64,000 nt of DNA, from assembly GCA_031213475.1 (NCBI GenBank), contig JARUPZ010000035.1:2904953-2968952 (forward strand), read 5' to 3'. Under the pieces are notes generated by a model, which was given only the letters and a program-made list of their open reading frames with translations, did no database searches and was not told the origin of the DNA. This DNA is from Nereocystis luetkeana (taxonomy: Eukaryota > Sar > Phaeophyceae > Laminariales > Laminariaceae). The position numbers and the translations under genes were made by a program. Positions 43,001 through 57,300 of this stretch are shown piece by piece (position 1 is the first letter of the stretch; each line of letters begins with the position of its first letter).

Positions 43001-46000
43001 TAGTGTGCATTCCCATCTCCCGCTCCAGCTGGCGCACGTGCATTTTCGCGCTCGCCTCTCACCTCGAGAACGATTTCTTCCACCGCCGTGAGGATGAAGA
43101 CTTCGGCTGGGTTTTTCCAAACGGGATGCAGGCTTCCGGAAATGGGGCGCGTGCGTCCTCTCTCGGCCTCGCTCCCGTCTCCGTTCACCTGACATGGAAG
43201 ACAGACAAAATTTCGGGGCAGATCACAATCTGCTGCAGATCGTCTTTATCCTCTGGCCTGCCGATGTGAGATGGTATGCGTGTTTGTTCCTCATATGAAA
43301 CCGTCCGTTCTACCCGTCGACGGTCAGCACGTCCAGTCAAGTGTCCGTTTCGATTCTTCGTCCTAAAGCTGCTGCAAACCCGGTGCAAGCTCTGAGGTCA
43401 CACCTGTGCCGGATCTGTTCGCGTGTGGTCCCCAAAAGACTTATCTCCCTGATTCCTCAGGAAATGAAACGAAGCGGGTGGGTCAGGTCAGCGTACGGCC
43501 GTATACAGTGCCGCCCACCCGCCCCCAAAGATCCCGCCGTTCAGACGGGGGAGGGGGGGGGGGGGGGTGAGTGTTATAAGAATTACCCTGGGCTGGGTAA
43601 TCGATCGATATGTCATCCCCATCGCTCAGTAGGTAATACCTTCACAACACGTTTTTGCCAAGTAATTTTCCGGTGACACTGGTGGGGTTTCTCAACCATT
43701 GCACCTCCATCCAAGATCGCGTGTTCCGCACTTATTTCGTTTTGTTACAGGACGAGGCTGTGGAACTTCTTCATCGGGCTTTGAAGTGCGGCTTGCCAAT
43801 ACTACTGAGAAATATATTCTGGGGAATCGACTGATAACATAGAGCTCCTCAACGAGAAAAAAAAAAAACGAGAAAAAGCTGGCGCTATGTAACTTTGCCG
43901 TAGCACACGTCTTTCCTCAAAGTCAGTTTTGGGCGAGGCATCGTCCACCACGCGAGAAAAACTCGCACCGCCCCTCAGAGGAATAAGAAGGGGTTGTGTA
44001 ATAAACGTCGAGCAACGACGCGTCTATGAGGAAAAACCTCGACAAGACGTTTCCGAAGCCATGCCGCCATTTTCGTTGGGGTTACCCCCCCCCTGCCCAC
44101 CCCCACCGTCCTCTGGAAGGAAATCGGTTCTGAGATGCGGGGGGGGGGGGGGGGGGGCGGTCTCATTTGTTGCTTGCCTTAGTCATTTGACCATTGACCA
44201 CGCATCCCTTTCGAGACGGAGCACCGTTCCTACTCCTAATAGAGCCACCTCCAACAATTGGGCGCTCATTAAGTTGTTTCCATATATTACATAGAAACTT
44301 TTCGCTGATCTTTTCTTGTGCGTTGTGCCCTCTAGAGCTCTCGAACCGAGGAAAAAAATATGCCGCATTGCATCGGACTCCCGTACTATTAATTGCTTTT
44401 AACGTTTTTCACGCATAAAGGTGCCATCTAAGGGTTCGCGTTGATTGCCGTACCTTAAGGGAGACGAAAGGATCTGCCTTGCCGAAGGTGTCGGCCTTCG
44501 CGAGACCCCACGCCCTGTCCATCGTAACGACATAGCTGCGAGCCGGGCCGTCCCCAATTGGTGACTGAGCACAAAGAGCGTCGAACATAGTTGTCCCATC
44601 GTCGGGATGGCGGGGGGGTGGGGGGGGGGGGGTCTGTTACTCGATAGGAGAGATGTACTCGATCTCATGCATGGCCGTAGTCGTATGACCATAGGAGGGG
44701 AGGGGAGGGGGGGCATAGACGATTGAGCGATGGTGCAGCGCAGGAAAATACTGTGCTCTTGACTTGACTGGCTTCATCAAGCATCGGCTAGCTACATATT
44801 TATCGGAGCCTGTCGTGTCAGTATGGTCTAGAGTTTGGCGATGAGGTAGTGTGACGTCAGACTTCGAAGAGCGACTGCACATATTTACTGGAGCCTGTTC
44901 TATGACTACCGACCTTGATTTTGGCGATGAATTCACGTGAGAATAACAGCAGTAGCAGCAACAACAACAGTACGAGGGGAAGGGGTAGCGTAGTGCCAGT
45001 CTCCGGGCGGCGCCAAAAACAATTGAGCGTCTTTGAGAGGAGCAATCGCTGGCGTCACGAGCATATACATACCCCGAGGTGACAGTACAGGTATACATGG
45101 CCATCCGAGGAACAGCGATAGTTGGCTGTCTGGGCAGAAGCAGCAGCCGTGGAAACAGGACAACCATGAATACTAACCAATATACGAGATGGACGTGAGA
45201 AGCGTTTCTCACAGTGTATGCCCGCGAGTATACAGGCCGAATACATTTCCACGGAGCAACCCACGCTCGTGGGTCGTGACTAAAAACACAACCCGGCCAA
45301 GTAATTTTGGAAAGCTCAGATTTCCCACCGACACAAGGTCCCAACCAACTAACCGAGTGACGGTCTAACATTCTGCGGAAGAGAAACCTAAAAACACAAG
45401 TGTGTTGTGTGTGTGTGTTGCACACGCCAGCTTCTCTTTCCTCCCTGGATTCTATTGAGGCTCTGTGGAGAAGGATACCCTCAGGATGCGAGTCACCGCG
45501 GAGGAAGTGGTGGTGGGTGTGCAATCGTTGTTTTCAGGACTCGTTTTTTTTCTCGACGACCGTAAAAAGGGTGCCACTCGTACGTGCGTATTAACAAAAG
45601 TTTTTTTTTTTTTTTTGTATTTTCGAATGACTCTCGACCGGAAGTTCTCCCCCCCTTTCCCCCCCAAAAAAAAATACCTTTGTTGGTGCGGTATTGGTAA
45701 ACATGAGCGCTGAAAAACGATCACCCACCCCTTCCCCTGTGCAGACAACTCGCATCATTATAGCCAGTGTGGTAATCTACAGCCAGGACAAAATGTACCT
45801 CGACCGCTGGTCTCTCCACAAGCATTTTTATCGTCCCTTGCACGAACCCCTGGTCTCGTGCCGGCACGCCATCGCGGAGCCCCAGGGTCAGATCAATTTC
45901 GCGGCTGGTCTCGCCCGGGTTGAGGTGGAGGTGTTTCCATCCCAAGGAAACTTGGCCGAGAAAGTCCCCTCGCTTCCCTGTCCGCGTTTGAATTGGGGAG

Positions 46001-48359
46001 TTGCCGAAGACAAGCGGGTCCTGCTGGTGTTTTTTTTTTTTTTTAACGTTTTTTAGTTCCTGCGAGCGACTGATCACACCGTCACATTTCCCAAAACATG
46101 TACCAGGGTTTTAACATGTAGGGCATCCGTCTGATGCTTTGGTTCGATCTATTTCCCATAGTGTGTCTGGAGGTTTTGCCTGATAATCTGTTTTTGGACG
46201 CGGCGTGCTGGAGAATATCTGATATCAATTGTCTTTCGGTGTTTTTGCGAAGCGTGGGATATTTATAGCCTTTTTGCGCCTATCACATAAGTACAAAACG
46301 CATTTTCTTGTGGACACCTTGACTCTACCGACTTCATGACCGAGATCTATCATCCACGATAGACCTTGACGAAGCTAAGCACCAAAAACCTCAACTACAA
46401 CAGCAACAAATCTACTCAAAGACGAAACAAAGAACAACTCAAACCCAACACACCCCCATTTATTTTCCCGCTGAAGGACGAGAAACTCAGCGGTTTTCCT
46501 CGCTTTCGGCGGTGGCCCGACCCGACCCGACCCGACCCGACCCGACCCGACCCACCTAGGTCTTCGTCCCAGAGCTGAACGACGACACTGCACCGAGCTT
46601 TGTTCCCCGCGACGTGAACGCGGAAAGTCTCCCTCGGCTCAGTCCAGCAGGGGTCCAGAGTCTTGAACAGGGTCCGCGTGTGGCCTATCTCCCTCCGGTT
46701 CACGAGAACCTTCGCGAAGGGGTCCGACTTGCCGAACACGTCTGTCTTGGCGAGGCCGCTCGCAGACAAGACGGTCAGCGACACCTTATGGGAGGCACGG
46801 GCGTTGTTCGTTTCGGTGGGGCCGCGGGCGACACATGCGAGCAGCTTAGGGAATCACAAAGTATTGGACGGTATCAGCAATAGGATAGGACGAGAGGACG
46901 GTATCATACACGCCCGTCTTGGTCGGGCCGCTCGCAGACAGAACACAGTCAGCAAACGGCGTGTCGGGGGCGACAATGTTTTTTTTTCATGGTAAAGCCA
47001 GGCCACATGCCACTCTGGGCGTATATATAAGGACCGCTTGGTATTGATGTGAATGTATAAAATGTCATATATTTCCGGCCGGGGTGGCAGACCTATCACG
47101 GGGGAGCATATTAATACATACCAGGTAGTGTTAATAATAGTAACCGGAACCAAAAATAGTGTGAAAACACAGGGAGATGCATGGTTTCGGGCCCATCGTG
47201 TGTTCTGATTACAACATTAGCCCACCCCGTTATAGTGTAGGGCGTGAAACATACTACTGTACTCTGTTCCAATTTAGAATGACCATTTTGATTGAGTATT
47301 GATATACAAATGATACTTACAGATAGAGATAGAGTGGTAGACGGTAAGTCAAGAGGACTGGAAGAGCATGGACGAGCAGGTATACTCGGGGGGGGCGAGG
47401 GATACACGGTTGTGCTGATGGCACAGGCGATCCCCCCCCGCTCCCACAACCGATTATTGATAACGCTCGACGTAATCAAGAGGATGTCAGTCAGCGGCAT
47501 ACCGTCTTCCATTTTCGCGGTGTCGCCTTGCTGACTCCGAGCCTTTTTTCACATATCGGGCAGAGAAGATAGATCAGATAGATCAGCTAGATCAGCTAGA
47601 TCAGGTAGATCAGGTAGGTCAGCTAGATCAGATGTATCAGATAGATCAGCCAGATCAGTTAGGTCAGGTAGATCAGACATATCAGATATACCAGAGGGAT
47701 CGGATACATCAGGTAGATCAGATACATCACGCAGATTTCATAGATCAGCCAGATCAGTTAGATCAGATAAATCAGATAGATCAGGTAGATCACAGATACA
47801 TCGGATACATCATATACATCACGTAGATCATAGAGGTCTGATACATCAGATACGTCAGATAAGTCAGATACATGAGATATATCATGATCTGGCTCTTTTC
47901 AGGGAAAATCTATTCCTGATATGTATGATCTGTATGATCTGTATGATCTAGCTCGTGTTGCCGGGTGGGAGCCGTATAATCTGCCCCGATCTACAGCAGT
48001 AGCAGCACGTGTTTCCTCGGCTAGGTCTGTCCACCATACAGGCCCTGCACAACAGCTCATGGCGGCAGGCGAGTTACTTGCAAACAGTAGATGATCTACA
48101 GTACGTGTATCGTGGTCTGTATACGACGCGTGGAACCTTGTACTGTCCTCAAATACAAAAAAATCTAGGAATCAGGTGATTTCACGACCACCGTCCTTGC
48201 GTGCTCATAGCGCAACGCATTGCTGGGTGTTTGGGTGTATAGGCCGCCTGCGTGTACTTACGTACTCAGCAACAACGAACAACCAATCGACAGCTTAATC
48301 AACCAGTCAACCAACCAATCAACCAATCAATCAATCAACCAAACAACCGATCCACCAAT

Positions 48360-48390
<31 letters not shown>

Positions 48391-51300
48391 CCAACCAACC
48401 ATTTGTTGTAGTCAATTTTCCCCCCGATTCTCTTCCCCGATATCATACATTTTATGGTGCTCGATTGCTATCCTTATTGTCATTATTATTCTCATTACTA
48501 TTGCCATTATTTTTTCAATGAATGGTTGCGTTTCGCGTTGTCCAACAAAACAATACTGGTCGGTATGATTGTCACGACGCTCGACTTTCCGTAGCATGTT
48601 GATATATATATAGCGCACTTATGATAATTAGTCGCCACTAATTAATATCCCCCGCTTTGCTGTTTATATCTTTCGAATTGCGCGATTAACCAAACAGTGC
48701 CCGCTGCTGCTGTCGAAGTACGCTACGTACTACTGATACGTACTCAGCCAAAGAATGTGAACCAGGACGCCTGATTCTCTCTACAAATACCAACTGCAGA
48801 TTGCTATCATATCGGTTCCCGGTCTCTAATAATATTTTCCTTCCGTTTCATGGGGATATTAAATAGGACCTACGGTAACACAAAAACCTACGGTATATAG
48901 TTTGCTATTTTCACTAAAAATATTTGGTCCTATTTACTATGGTCCCCCGCAGTAGAGCCTGATCAACGCATGCCTTTTACGCTTCTAACAAAAACAAACT
49001 TGTATATATATGTACGTACACCACTCACGATTTTTTTCTGCAATGGTTGCATGCATAGAGGGCTACCGTAGGGGCAGCACAGTTTTTTCTTTACAAAACA
49101 CGGTGAGTACGTACAGAGTGCCATGGCCTACTGCTGTAGGCGCTATAACGAAGAACATCGTGCGCCACAAATAATTGGATCCCAATGACGTTGGTCAGTT
49201 TCCTCTTCAGTTGCAGAGCTCCGACAGTCGGACGAAATATTTCGGGCGCGGAGAGCGCTGCCTCGGCACGCGTCGCAAGGCGTTGTTTGTCGTGTCCGGC
49301 AATTACTGCAACAGACTGTACTCGTGGGTATGTATGTACATGCAACAAAAAATCACCTGAATTCCGCTAGCAGCCCCTTCAGGAGGCTCGTCAGGCATGT
49401 CGCCGTTCGCCTCTCGGACCGAAAACGTCAGAACTCCTTGCACCAGCCGGTTGAAAGCGTTGCCCTCGTCCGTGTTTTTCTCCTGACAAGAAATACGGTG
49501 TACGGTAGTGTTTGGGAGGGGACCACTTTGAGGTACAGCAGGCACCCCGACTCAAGAGAACTGTGGCATGATACGTGCACGCCCGGAATCTGACATAGGG
49601 AAACACGAAAACGCGACCCGACGAACGGTGCCACGGCCTGGGCGTACCTGATACACCGAAAAGTAGTGCGAAAACAGAAATGGTATCCCAGCGACCCTTC
49701 AGTAATAGAGGACTCTCGCCAGTGGGATTGTTTCGTTTTTTTTGGTGGCACGAAAACGCCACCCCTATCGGTTGGTCCGATAAAAAAAAAAATGAAAAAA
49801 AAATGAGAGCAAACAAACGAGGAAAGAAAAAAAAGCTAACTCGACCCGATAAAAATGTCTCATCTTTTTAAGGGCCACGTGTTCCTCAGTTGCAATGGTT
49901 GAAAAGAAAATCGGCTCAAACGAGCTACTGATGTACCCTGTAGCCGAACATTTTCTGAACAGTTTCTGAACAGTTTCTGAACAGTTTCTGACCATTTTCT
50001 GAGTTTTTTCCTGAAAAGATGGTTGGTTGGGCGAGATTGTATTTCGGAGCCCCCTCAGGTGAGCAGGAGCCTAAGAGAAAACAGGAGTTGTAGACCCCTT
50101 TCTACCCTCGGAGCACCGGCGGGTCCCAGGCCACCGTTTTTTTGTTGGGTCGGTGCCCCCTCCCACCCCTTGTTTTCAGGAAAACTCTACTCGGAAAGAG
50201 TTCTCATCTAGAGCTACAGTATGCGAGTCGACGGGGGAAGAAATGACGATGTGAAGTCTTCTCGTGATAAAAAATAAACAAGGCACGGACCGTAGTGGGG
50301 AGGAGGGGGACCATATTAAATAGGACCCACGGTACACACAAAAACCTACCAGGTACATATTTCGTTTTTTTTACTAATAGTATTTGGTCCTATTTACTAT
50401 GGACCCCCGTAATACTAGGAGGGAGAGAGATAAGAAGGGCGAAGACAACACATACATGGGATGAGAAAAAATAAACACAAAAAACGAGAAAACAAATCTC
50501 AGTCCACGGCCACCGTTTTTTGTGTCGTGGGCGGGCGGGCTCCCCCTGTGTTCGCAGGAAATTATCATTTCAGGAAGGGGGGCGCTCTTGTGCGTGTTAC
50601 ATACATGCACGGGTGTAAGCCCTTGGCCAATCATCATGGCAGAAGCACCACAACCCGTAGGTGCAAGCAGTAGGTCTCACCAGTTCGCACTCCATGGGTC
50701 CAGTTGGTAGGGTTAGCTCCAAGAGCTCCTCCTTGGGCAAAGGAACCTGAGCGAGGTGGGACGGGGTGTGCGAGGGGCGGCACACTGCTGCTGTTGTGAT
50801 AGGGCTGGGCGTAGCCGACGGCAAGCTCTCGTGTTTTGGTAAACTTTGTCCCTGGAACTAGCCGGTTCCCCACGATTGTCGGCAAATCAGCCGCCGTTGT
50901 TGTTGCGTGAAAAAGAGAGGTGAATGTGTCGGTACATCCCTAGAAAGAAACTACTGCAACCCATGATTTCCACCATACATAAGAGACCGAGTCTTGTGCA
51001 GTGGACAGTTGAGTCCGTAGCTGCAGCTGCCCCCGTGCCCCGCCCTCCTTGTTTCCTGCCTTTCTTCCTTCATTGGTCCCCTTTGCGTATTCGCGCTGCC
51101 TACTCGATCATTACGCGCTGGAATATAGATCACGAAAAATTACGCCCCCGCCCCCGCCTCCCCCCCCCCACACACACACACCCTCGTCGCGAGGCGTGTG
51201 TACATCCAACCACGTATTGTAGGTGGCTCCATATTCCATACTCCCTCCTTCTTGCCTCCGCCCCTGATGTGCCTAGAGTAGATCTGATAACGCGAACATA

Positions 51301-54300
51301 GCTCAAAGTAGTGTTTCATCTGCTGTAAAGGTCAGATCGATGAGGCATTTACGCAAAAAAAAATGATCCCAAGAATACCGGCACAGTAGTACCAGGTATT
51401 AAGACAACAACCAAATACGAAACTTACCAAAAATAGAGTAAAAAATATTCCCCGTCGCTAAACTGATACACAAGTTTTATTTTAAGCGTCATGATTCTGG
51501 CGTTCCACCAAAAAACACAAAAAACAATATTCGACGTTCGGTCGGATGCATCATCGTTATCATCATCAATACCGCCGCCGCCTCCTAATGATCTCTTTCT
51601 GTGCTTCACCTGCCCCAGAAAGTCTCCCTCTCCGAGGTCATCTTCGTCCCAGACTTCGAGGCTCATGTCACATTTCGCCGCGTCTTCGACGCCAACCGCG
51701 ATCACAAACCGCTCCTCTGGATCCGTCCACTCGGGCTCTAGTGATAGGGGGATGGTGCGAGTGCGCCCGAGCTGAACAAAAAAAACACCGGGGTGGTTGG
51801 AGAGGAGTCGGGGAGGGGGGGGGGGGGGGTGTACTCGATAGGAGATATGTACTCGATCTCATGCATGGCCGTAGTCGAATGACCATAGACCCTCGCATCC
51901 CTACAATGCCGGGACGGAGCATGTCGGGTTTTCACCGACCAGGGAGACATTGCTTGCACCAAGCGCGAAGCGCCGTGAGGTGTCTGGCGAGTCGCATGAA
52001 GGGTGAGCTGCATCCTACTAAGAATCGCTTGTGAAGCGGACTAGCATACGGATTACAGCTTCAATGAATTCATTTAATTTCCGGTGTCGGCATTTCCAGA
52101 GACAGCAATGGGAGCACTATGTAACTGCCTCTCGGGTGCCTTACCATAAACACTACGTGATACGATTATTCCCCTGTACGGAGTAAAGGTTACTCACCTC
52201 GAACAAACGATCTAACTCGACAACCAGCTGTGACCGACCGCCAAAAAAAAAGAAGAAGAAAAAAGGCGGTACCCTGGTTGTCTAGCTCATGTAGTGAGTG
52301 GCATGTTTTACAGTGTCGTTGCCAACCGACGTCAACCCAACCTATATATTATAGAGAGGGCCGAGGGGGGGGGGGGGGGGTGTACTCATTCTCATGCATG
52401 GCCGTAGTCGTATGACCATAGACCCTCGCATCTCTACAATGCCGGGACGGAGCACGTCGGGTTTTCACCGACCAGGCAGAGTCGCGGGGGGGGGCGGGGG
52501 GTAGAGGGGACGGTGGTACGTACGTAGATTTATCTATACCATATACGGCTCGGCCCCAGCTTGGATTAGATGGTTGATAGCCTTCACTAACTCCTCAAGA
52601 TACAGCTCAATCCCGAGAAATCAAAAAGAGAAATTTCCCAGATTTTTTTTCATAGTCCACGCCCTACAGGAACTTCTCGAATTCTGACTCGTTTCCCAAA
52701 CGATGTTTCCGCAAAGGTTTGTGGTGTGACTAAGGCTGGCGGGAAACATATTACGGGGGACCATAGTTAATAGGACCAAATATTGTTAGTAAAAATGGTT
52801 AAATATATAGGTTTTTATGTATACCATAGGTCCTATTAACTACGGCCCCCCGTAATAGTAATCATACCCAAAATATTGCGTATAAACATGCGGGGATGCA
52901 TGACTTTTGGGTCCATATTTTGGTTCTGATTAGTGTTACGGGGGGGAGACAGGGGGAGGGCACAGTAATCAGGACTTAATATGCTTAGTAAAAATGCTGG
53001 AATATGTAGGTTTTTGTGTATATGGTGGGTCCTGATTACTTTGGTCCCCCGTTGCAGGGGTCAGGGATAGGGGTAAAAAGGTTGGGGGCTCGAAACTAAT
53101 GCAACCCCTCTCTAAAAACCGCGGGGGCACGCACGGCTCTTTTTTTTACCTGCTTGTGTTTGTTGACGCGAATAATCACGTAAGGGTCGGAAAGACCGAA
53201 CCTGTCGGCTTTCGCCAATCCTCTCGCCTCCATCACTCGAACTTCCAACCTTCGATACTGGGAGTTCGGTTGAAAGGTTCGTGTTTGGGGGGGGAGGGGG
53301 GGAGGGGGGGGGGTTGAAATGTTAGGATAGGATAGGGGAGGGGGGTGGACTCGTTATCATGCATGGCCGTATAGTCGTATGGCCATAGACCCTTGAGGAG
53401 GAGAAGGAGAAGGAGGAGGGAGGGGGGGATGTACTCATTTGTTTCTTGCCTTAGTCATTTGACCATTGACCACGTATCCCTTTCGAGACGGAGCACAATT
53501 CCTACTCCTAATAATAGAGACACCTCCAACATTTGGGCGCCCATCACGTTGTTTCCATATCTTACATAGAAACTTTTCGCTAATCTTATCCCCTTCCTGT
53601 TTCGCCGCCTGTGGCCACCATTTATTCCCTAGGATAGCGATCGTTTTATCGCTTCTGTCTAGTGTACCAAACTTCTCCATGGCACATTCCTCTATTTCCC
53701 TCATCCCCTCTTCTAACACAGGAGGGGAGGGGGGGATGAGCTCATTGTCATGCATGGCCGTAGTCGTATAACCACGGACCCTCGCATCCCTACAAGGCCG
53801 GGTCGGAGAGCAACGTCGTGTCTTTCACCGACCAGGCATAAGCATCGCTTGCACCGAGCGCGCGAATCGAGACAGGAGGCAGTTTTTCAGCGAGGAGTCG
53901 CAAGAAGAAGAGTGAGCTGCATGTGATCCTACTACTAAGAAAACCCGCTCGCCTGTGGGGCGGGATAGCAGCGTCGAATCCAACGAATTAACGGACAGGG
54001 GGAGGGGGGGGGCGAACTCATTTGTTGCTTGCCGTAGTCATTTGACCATCGACCACGCATCCCTCTCGAGACGGGGCACCGTTCTTACACCTAATAGAGA
54101 CACCTCCAACATTTGGGCGCTCATTCCGCTGTTTCCATATATTGCATCGAAGCTTTTGCTAACGGGGGGGGGGGATGGTTGAAACGTTAGGATCTGTTAT
54201 TAATAATAGGCATTTCCACAGGGAAGATTCATTCCTGGTCTGTACGATCTGTATGATATGATCTGTATGATATGATCTGTATGATCTGTAGCCCATGTTG

Positions 54301-57300
54301 CCGGGTGGGAGCCGTGTATTCTGGGTGAAGGCGAAGGGGGGTGCACTCATTGTCACGCATGGCCGCAGCAGGCCACAATAGCGAAAGTTGTCATGTCATT
54401 TTTCCTTTTTCTTCCATCTCATTTATTATCTTTCTCGCTCTCCCTCCCCTCCTATAATAGTGTCATAACTCAGACCCGGGGTCACATCGATAGCAGGCTC
54501 CCCTCTCCTCCTCCTCCTCCTCCTCCTCCTCCTCCTCCTCCTCCTCCTCCTCCTCCTCCTCCTCCTCCTCCTCCTCCTCCTCCTCCTCCTCCTCCCCGGA
54601 CACTACGGTTCGTACCTTTGTATTTTTCTTATATTGAGAAGACTGCGCCCGTTTTCTTCCCTCGTCGACCCGCACCGAAATGCTCCTACCCACCCCCTGC
54701 CACTAACAGGCGTTCTCAGCAGTGTATTCCGTTTTTTTTTCGAACTACTTGTTGCAAAATAAAATTAAAAAAAAATCGACCCACGCGGGAGTCGAACTCC
54801 AGCACCATCTCTTGATACGGGGGACCATAGTTCATAGGACTTATGTTATACATAACAACCTACATATTTAATCATTTTTACTAACAAGATTTGGTCCCAT
54901 TAACTATGGCCCCCCGTAATAGTAGCATGCGAGGGTATTAGCCCAACGATAGGGGTAGAAACGTAGCAATTTTTTGGCAGAAACGTTTCTGACTGATGAT
55001 TGCTGAGGAACTACCCAGTCCCGTTGGAAGTCCGTTCTTTTTCGTTTTGGAACATGATTCGACGCGATATATATATACGAAGTATATAACATAGTTTTTG
55101 ATTTTTATCCCCCCCCCCTGAAAAAAATCAGAGGAATTTTATTTTTGGTTTTGGAATACATGATTCGACGCGATATATATATACCTTATTTTCGTTTTTT
55201 ACCAACCCCCCCCCCCCCCCCCGAGAAAAACAAGAGGAATGCTACGTGCGTAAGCCTTCCTGATATTTTAGTGCCCTTTGTTAAATTTCTTGATTTGTTA
55301 AAGGAAATGTGTTCCCCTCCTACTGGTTTTTCTTGTTTTTTTCCCGATTTTTTCCGCATTTTTGGAGAAGAACAAGAAAAAGATGGAAACTCAGGCAAAA
55401 TAAATAAAAGGCTTTCTTACGATGAAGAACGGTCCTAAAGGTCCTAAGCTACACTACAACCTTCGAAATCTACATGTGCATGTAGTACCTGTGTGAGGAT
55501 CGAAGACCTTGAAAATGCATTGGACGGCGCGAACTCCTCGCTCAAGACGCGGGTATCAGTCGGCTCCTCTTCCCCGTCGTCGACGCCTTCCAGCCTGTAG
55601 AAAATTTCGCCTTGCACCAGCCACTGCTCTGATAGCGGAACCTTCTTGCAGCCGTGCGTTGGTGCGTGATTGCACGCACACCGCGGGGTTTGTCGGGCAT
55701 ATATATAATGTGCATGTTAGTGTGAATGTCATTAGGTGTGCACTATGGAAAATGGCAGGGTTGTCAACGAGTCGGGTCAAACCTCGTGGGTCAGATCGGG
55801 TCGGGTCGGGTCGGGTCGAGTCGACTAAGGGTAGCCCGACCCGATCCATGAGAGTTTGAAAACCTACCGACCCGACCCGACCCGACCCGACCCGTGGTGT
55901 TTCCAAAACGCCTTGACCCAACCCGCGGGCCGGGTCATGGGGTGTGAAGAACTCTGTTAACCCGTTTGGGACCGCGGTCCCGTTTTGGGGACAAACTACT
56001 TAGAACGTGAGTGGTTTGTCCCCCCCCAAGGAGACAGTAGTCCTGAAAAAGGATTTAACTACAGTAGTTTGTTTTATCTACACAAAACGGAGCAAGCAAG
56101 CAGGCAGGCCGTCTTTCGACAAGGTTGCTACGCGCTGCAGTCCCTCGTCGCCTGTAGCAGACGGAAGGGGGCGAGACGATGTTCGGTTATCCGAAACCAC
56201 TACATAGCGAGGCGTGCTACACTAGAGGGTCGCACTTTTTTGCCTTCCGAGGCAAGAGTTTCTGACTGACCGGACTCCTTAACCCAATTATCCTTTGAGA
56301 CTGGCCATCGGGTTGCGCTTTTAGCTCGTCTAAAACAAACAAACAGTCTATTACGGGGGACCATTGTAAATAGGAACAAATATTGTTCTTAACAAGGGGG
56401 AAATTTAAAATATGTAGGTTTTAGCGTGTACCGTAGGTCCCGCCCGTAATAGGGGTGAGGAACAGACCTCCTGAAGTCAGGACCCTCGGAAAAATTGGAT
56501 GCTACTGGTACCGCGGCAGGCGTCCTAGAGTATCCCTGGTAGGCGGTATGGGTCTAGGAAAGAACCGCCTTCCTCAAAACATCACAGGAATGACGCGTAC
56601 TGGTACCTGGTAGCATTTTTTCGATATGGGATTCGGGGGACGCCAGCGTGGCCCTCCATGGGCGTTTGCTGAATGGTGGATGGTACGGAGTTGTTTTCGG
56701 CGGTCGCTTCCTCCCTCTAAGACGCAGTGAACACATTCGGCCGAAATACCCCCCCCCCCCCCTTTTTTTTCAAGCCAAGTAATATTATCCGCTTCGATCA
56801 TTTCGGAAGGGATATCTTTCTCTTGGCGTTGTCAAAATTTCTTTTTTTGTGCGTCGTTCAAATCTTCTTCTTTTTTTCTGGCTTTTTTTTCTGGCGTCGT
56901 CAAAATCGATTGTTTTTTGGCGTAGTCGTCAAGAACAATTGAATAATCTTTGTAGCCAGACGGACCAGCCGACAAATGCACTAAATGCACCAAATGCAGG
57001 CATGCATGCATGCATACCTCCTGTTTCTTTTGCAGCTTGGCCTGCTTGTTGTGGGCCTCCGCGCCTTTGAGCGTTCCAGGCGAGTGAAAGCGGAGGAGAT
57101 CATTGCCGGAAATAGCCGCCTGCCTCGCACGACACGGGGAGGGGAGGGAGGGGGGGAAGGGGGGGGTCAGTTTCGCAGCGTTGTGCGTGCAGGAAAGCGT
57201 ATATCGGACAGATCATCTAAAGATAGATCCCGATCTACAGGTAGATCATCTGTCCGTTGTGATAAGTTGTGAAGGATCTGTAAAGCGCACAGACCCAACC

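Noticed and set aside
49091..49348. Minus-strand ORF as an extra exon
   Set aside because: No domain signature, and exons 9 and 10 are phase-compatible without it.
54463..54693. Poly-Glu ORF
   Set aside because: Pure translation of the (CTC)n microsatellite.
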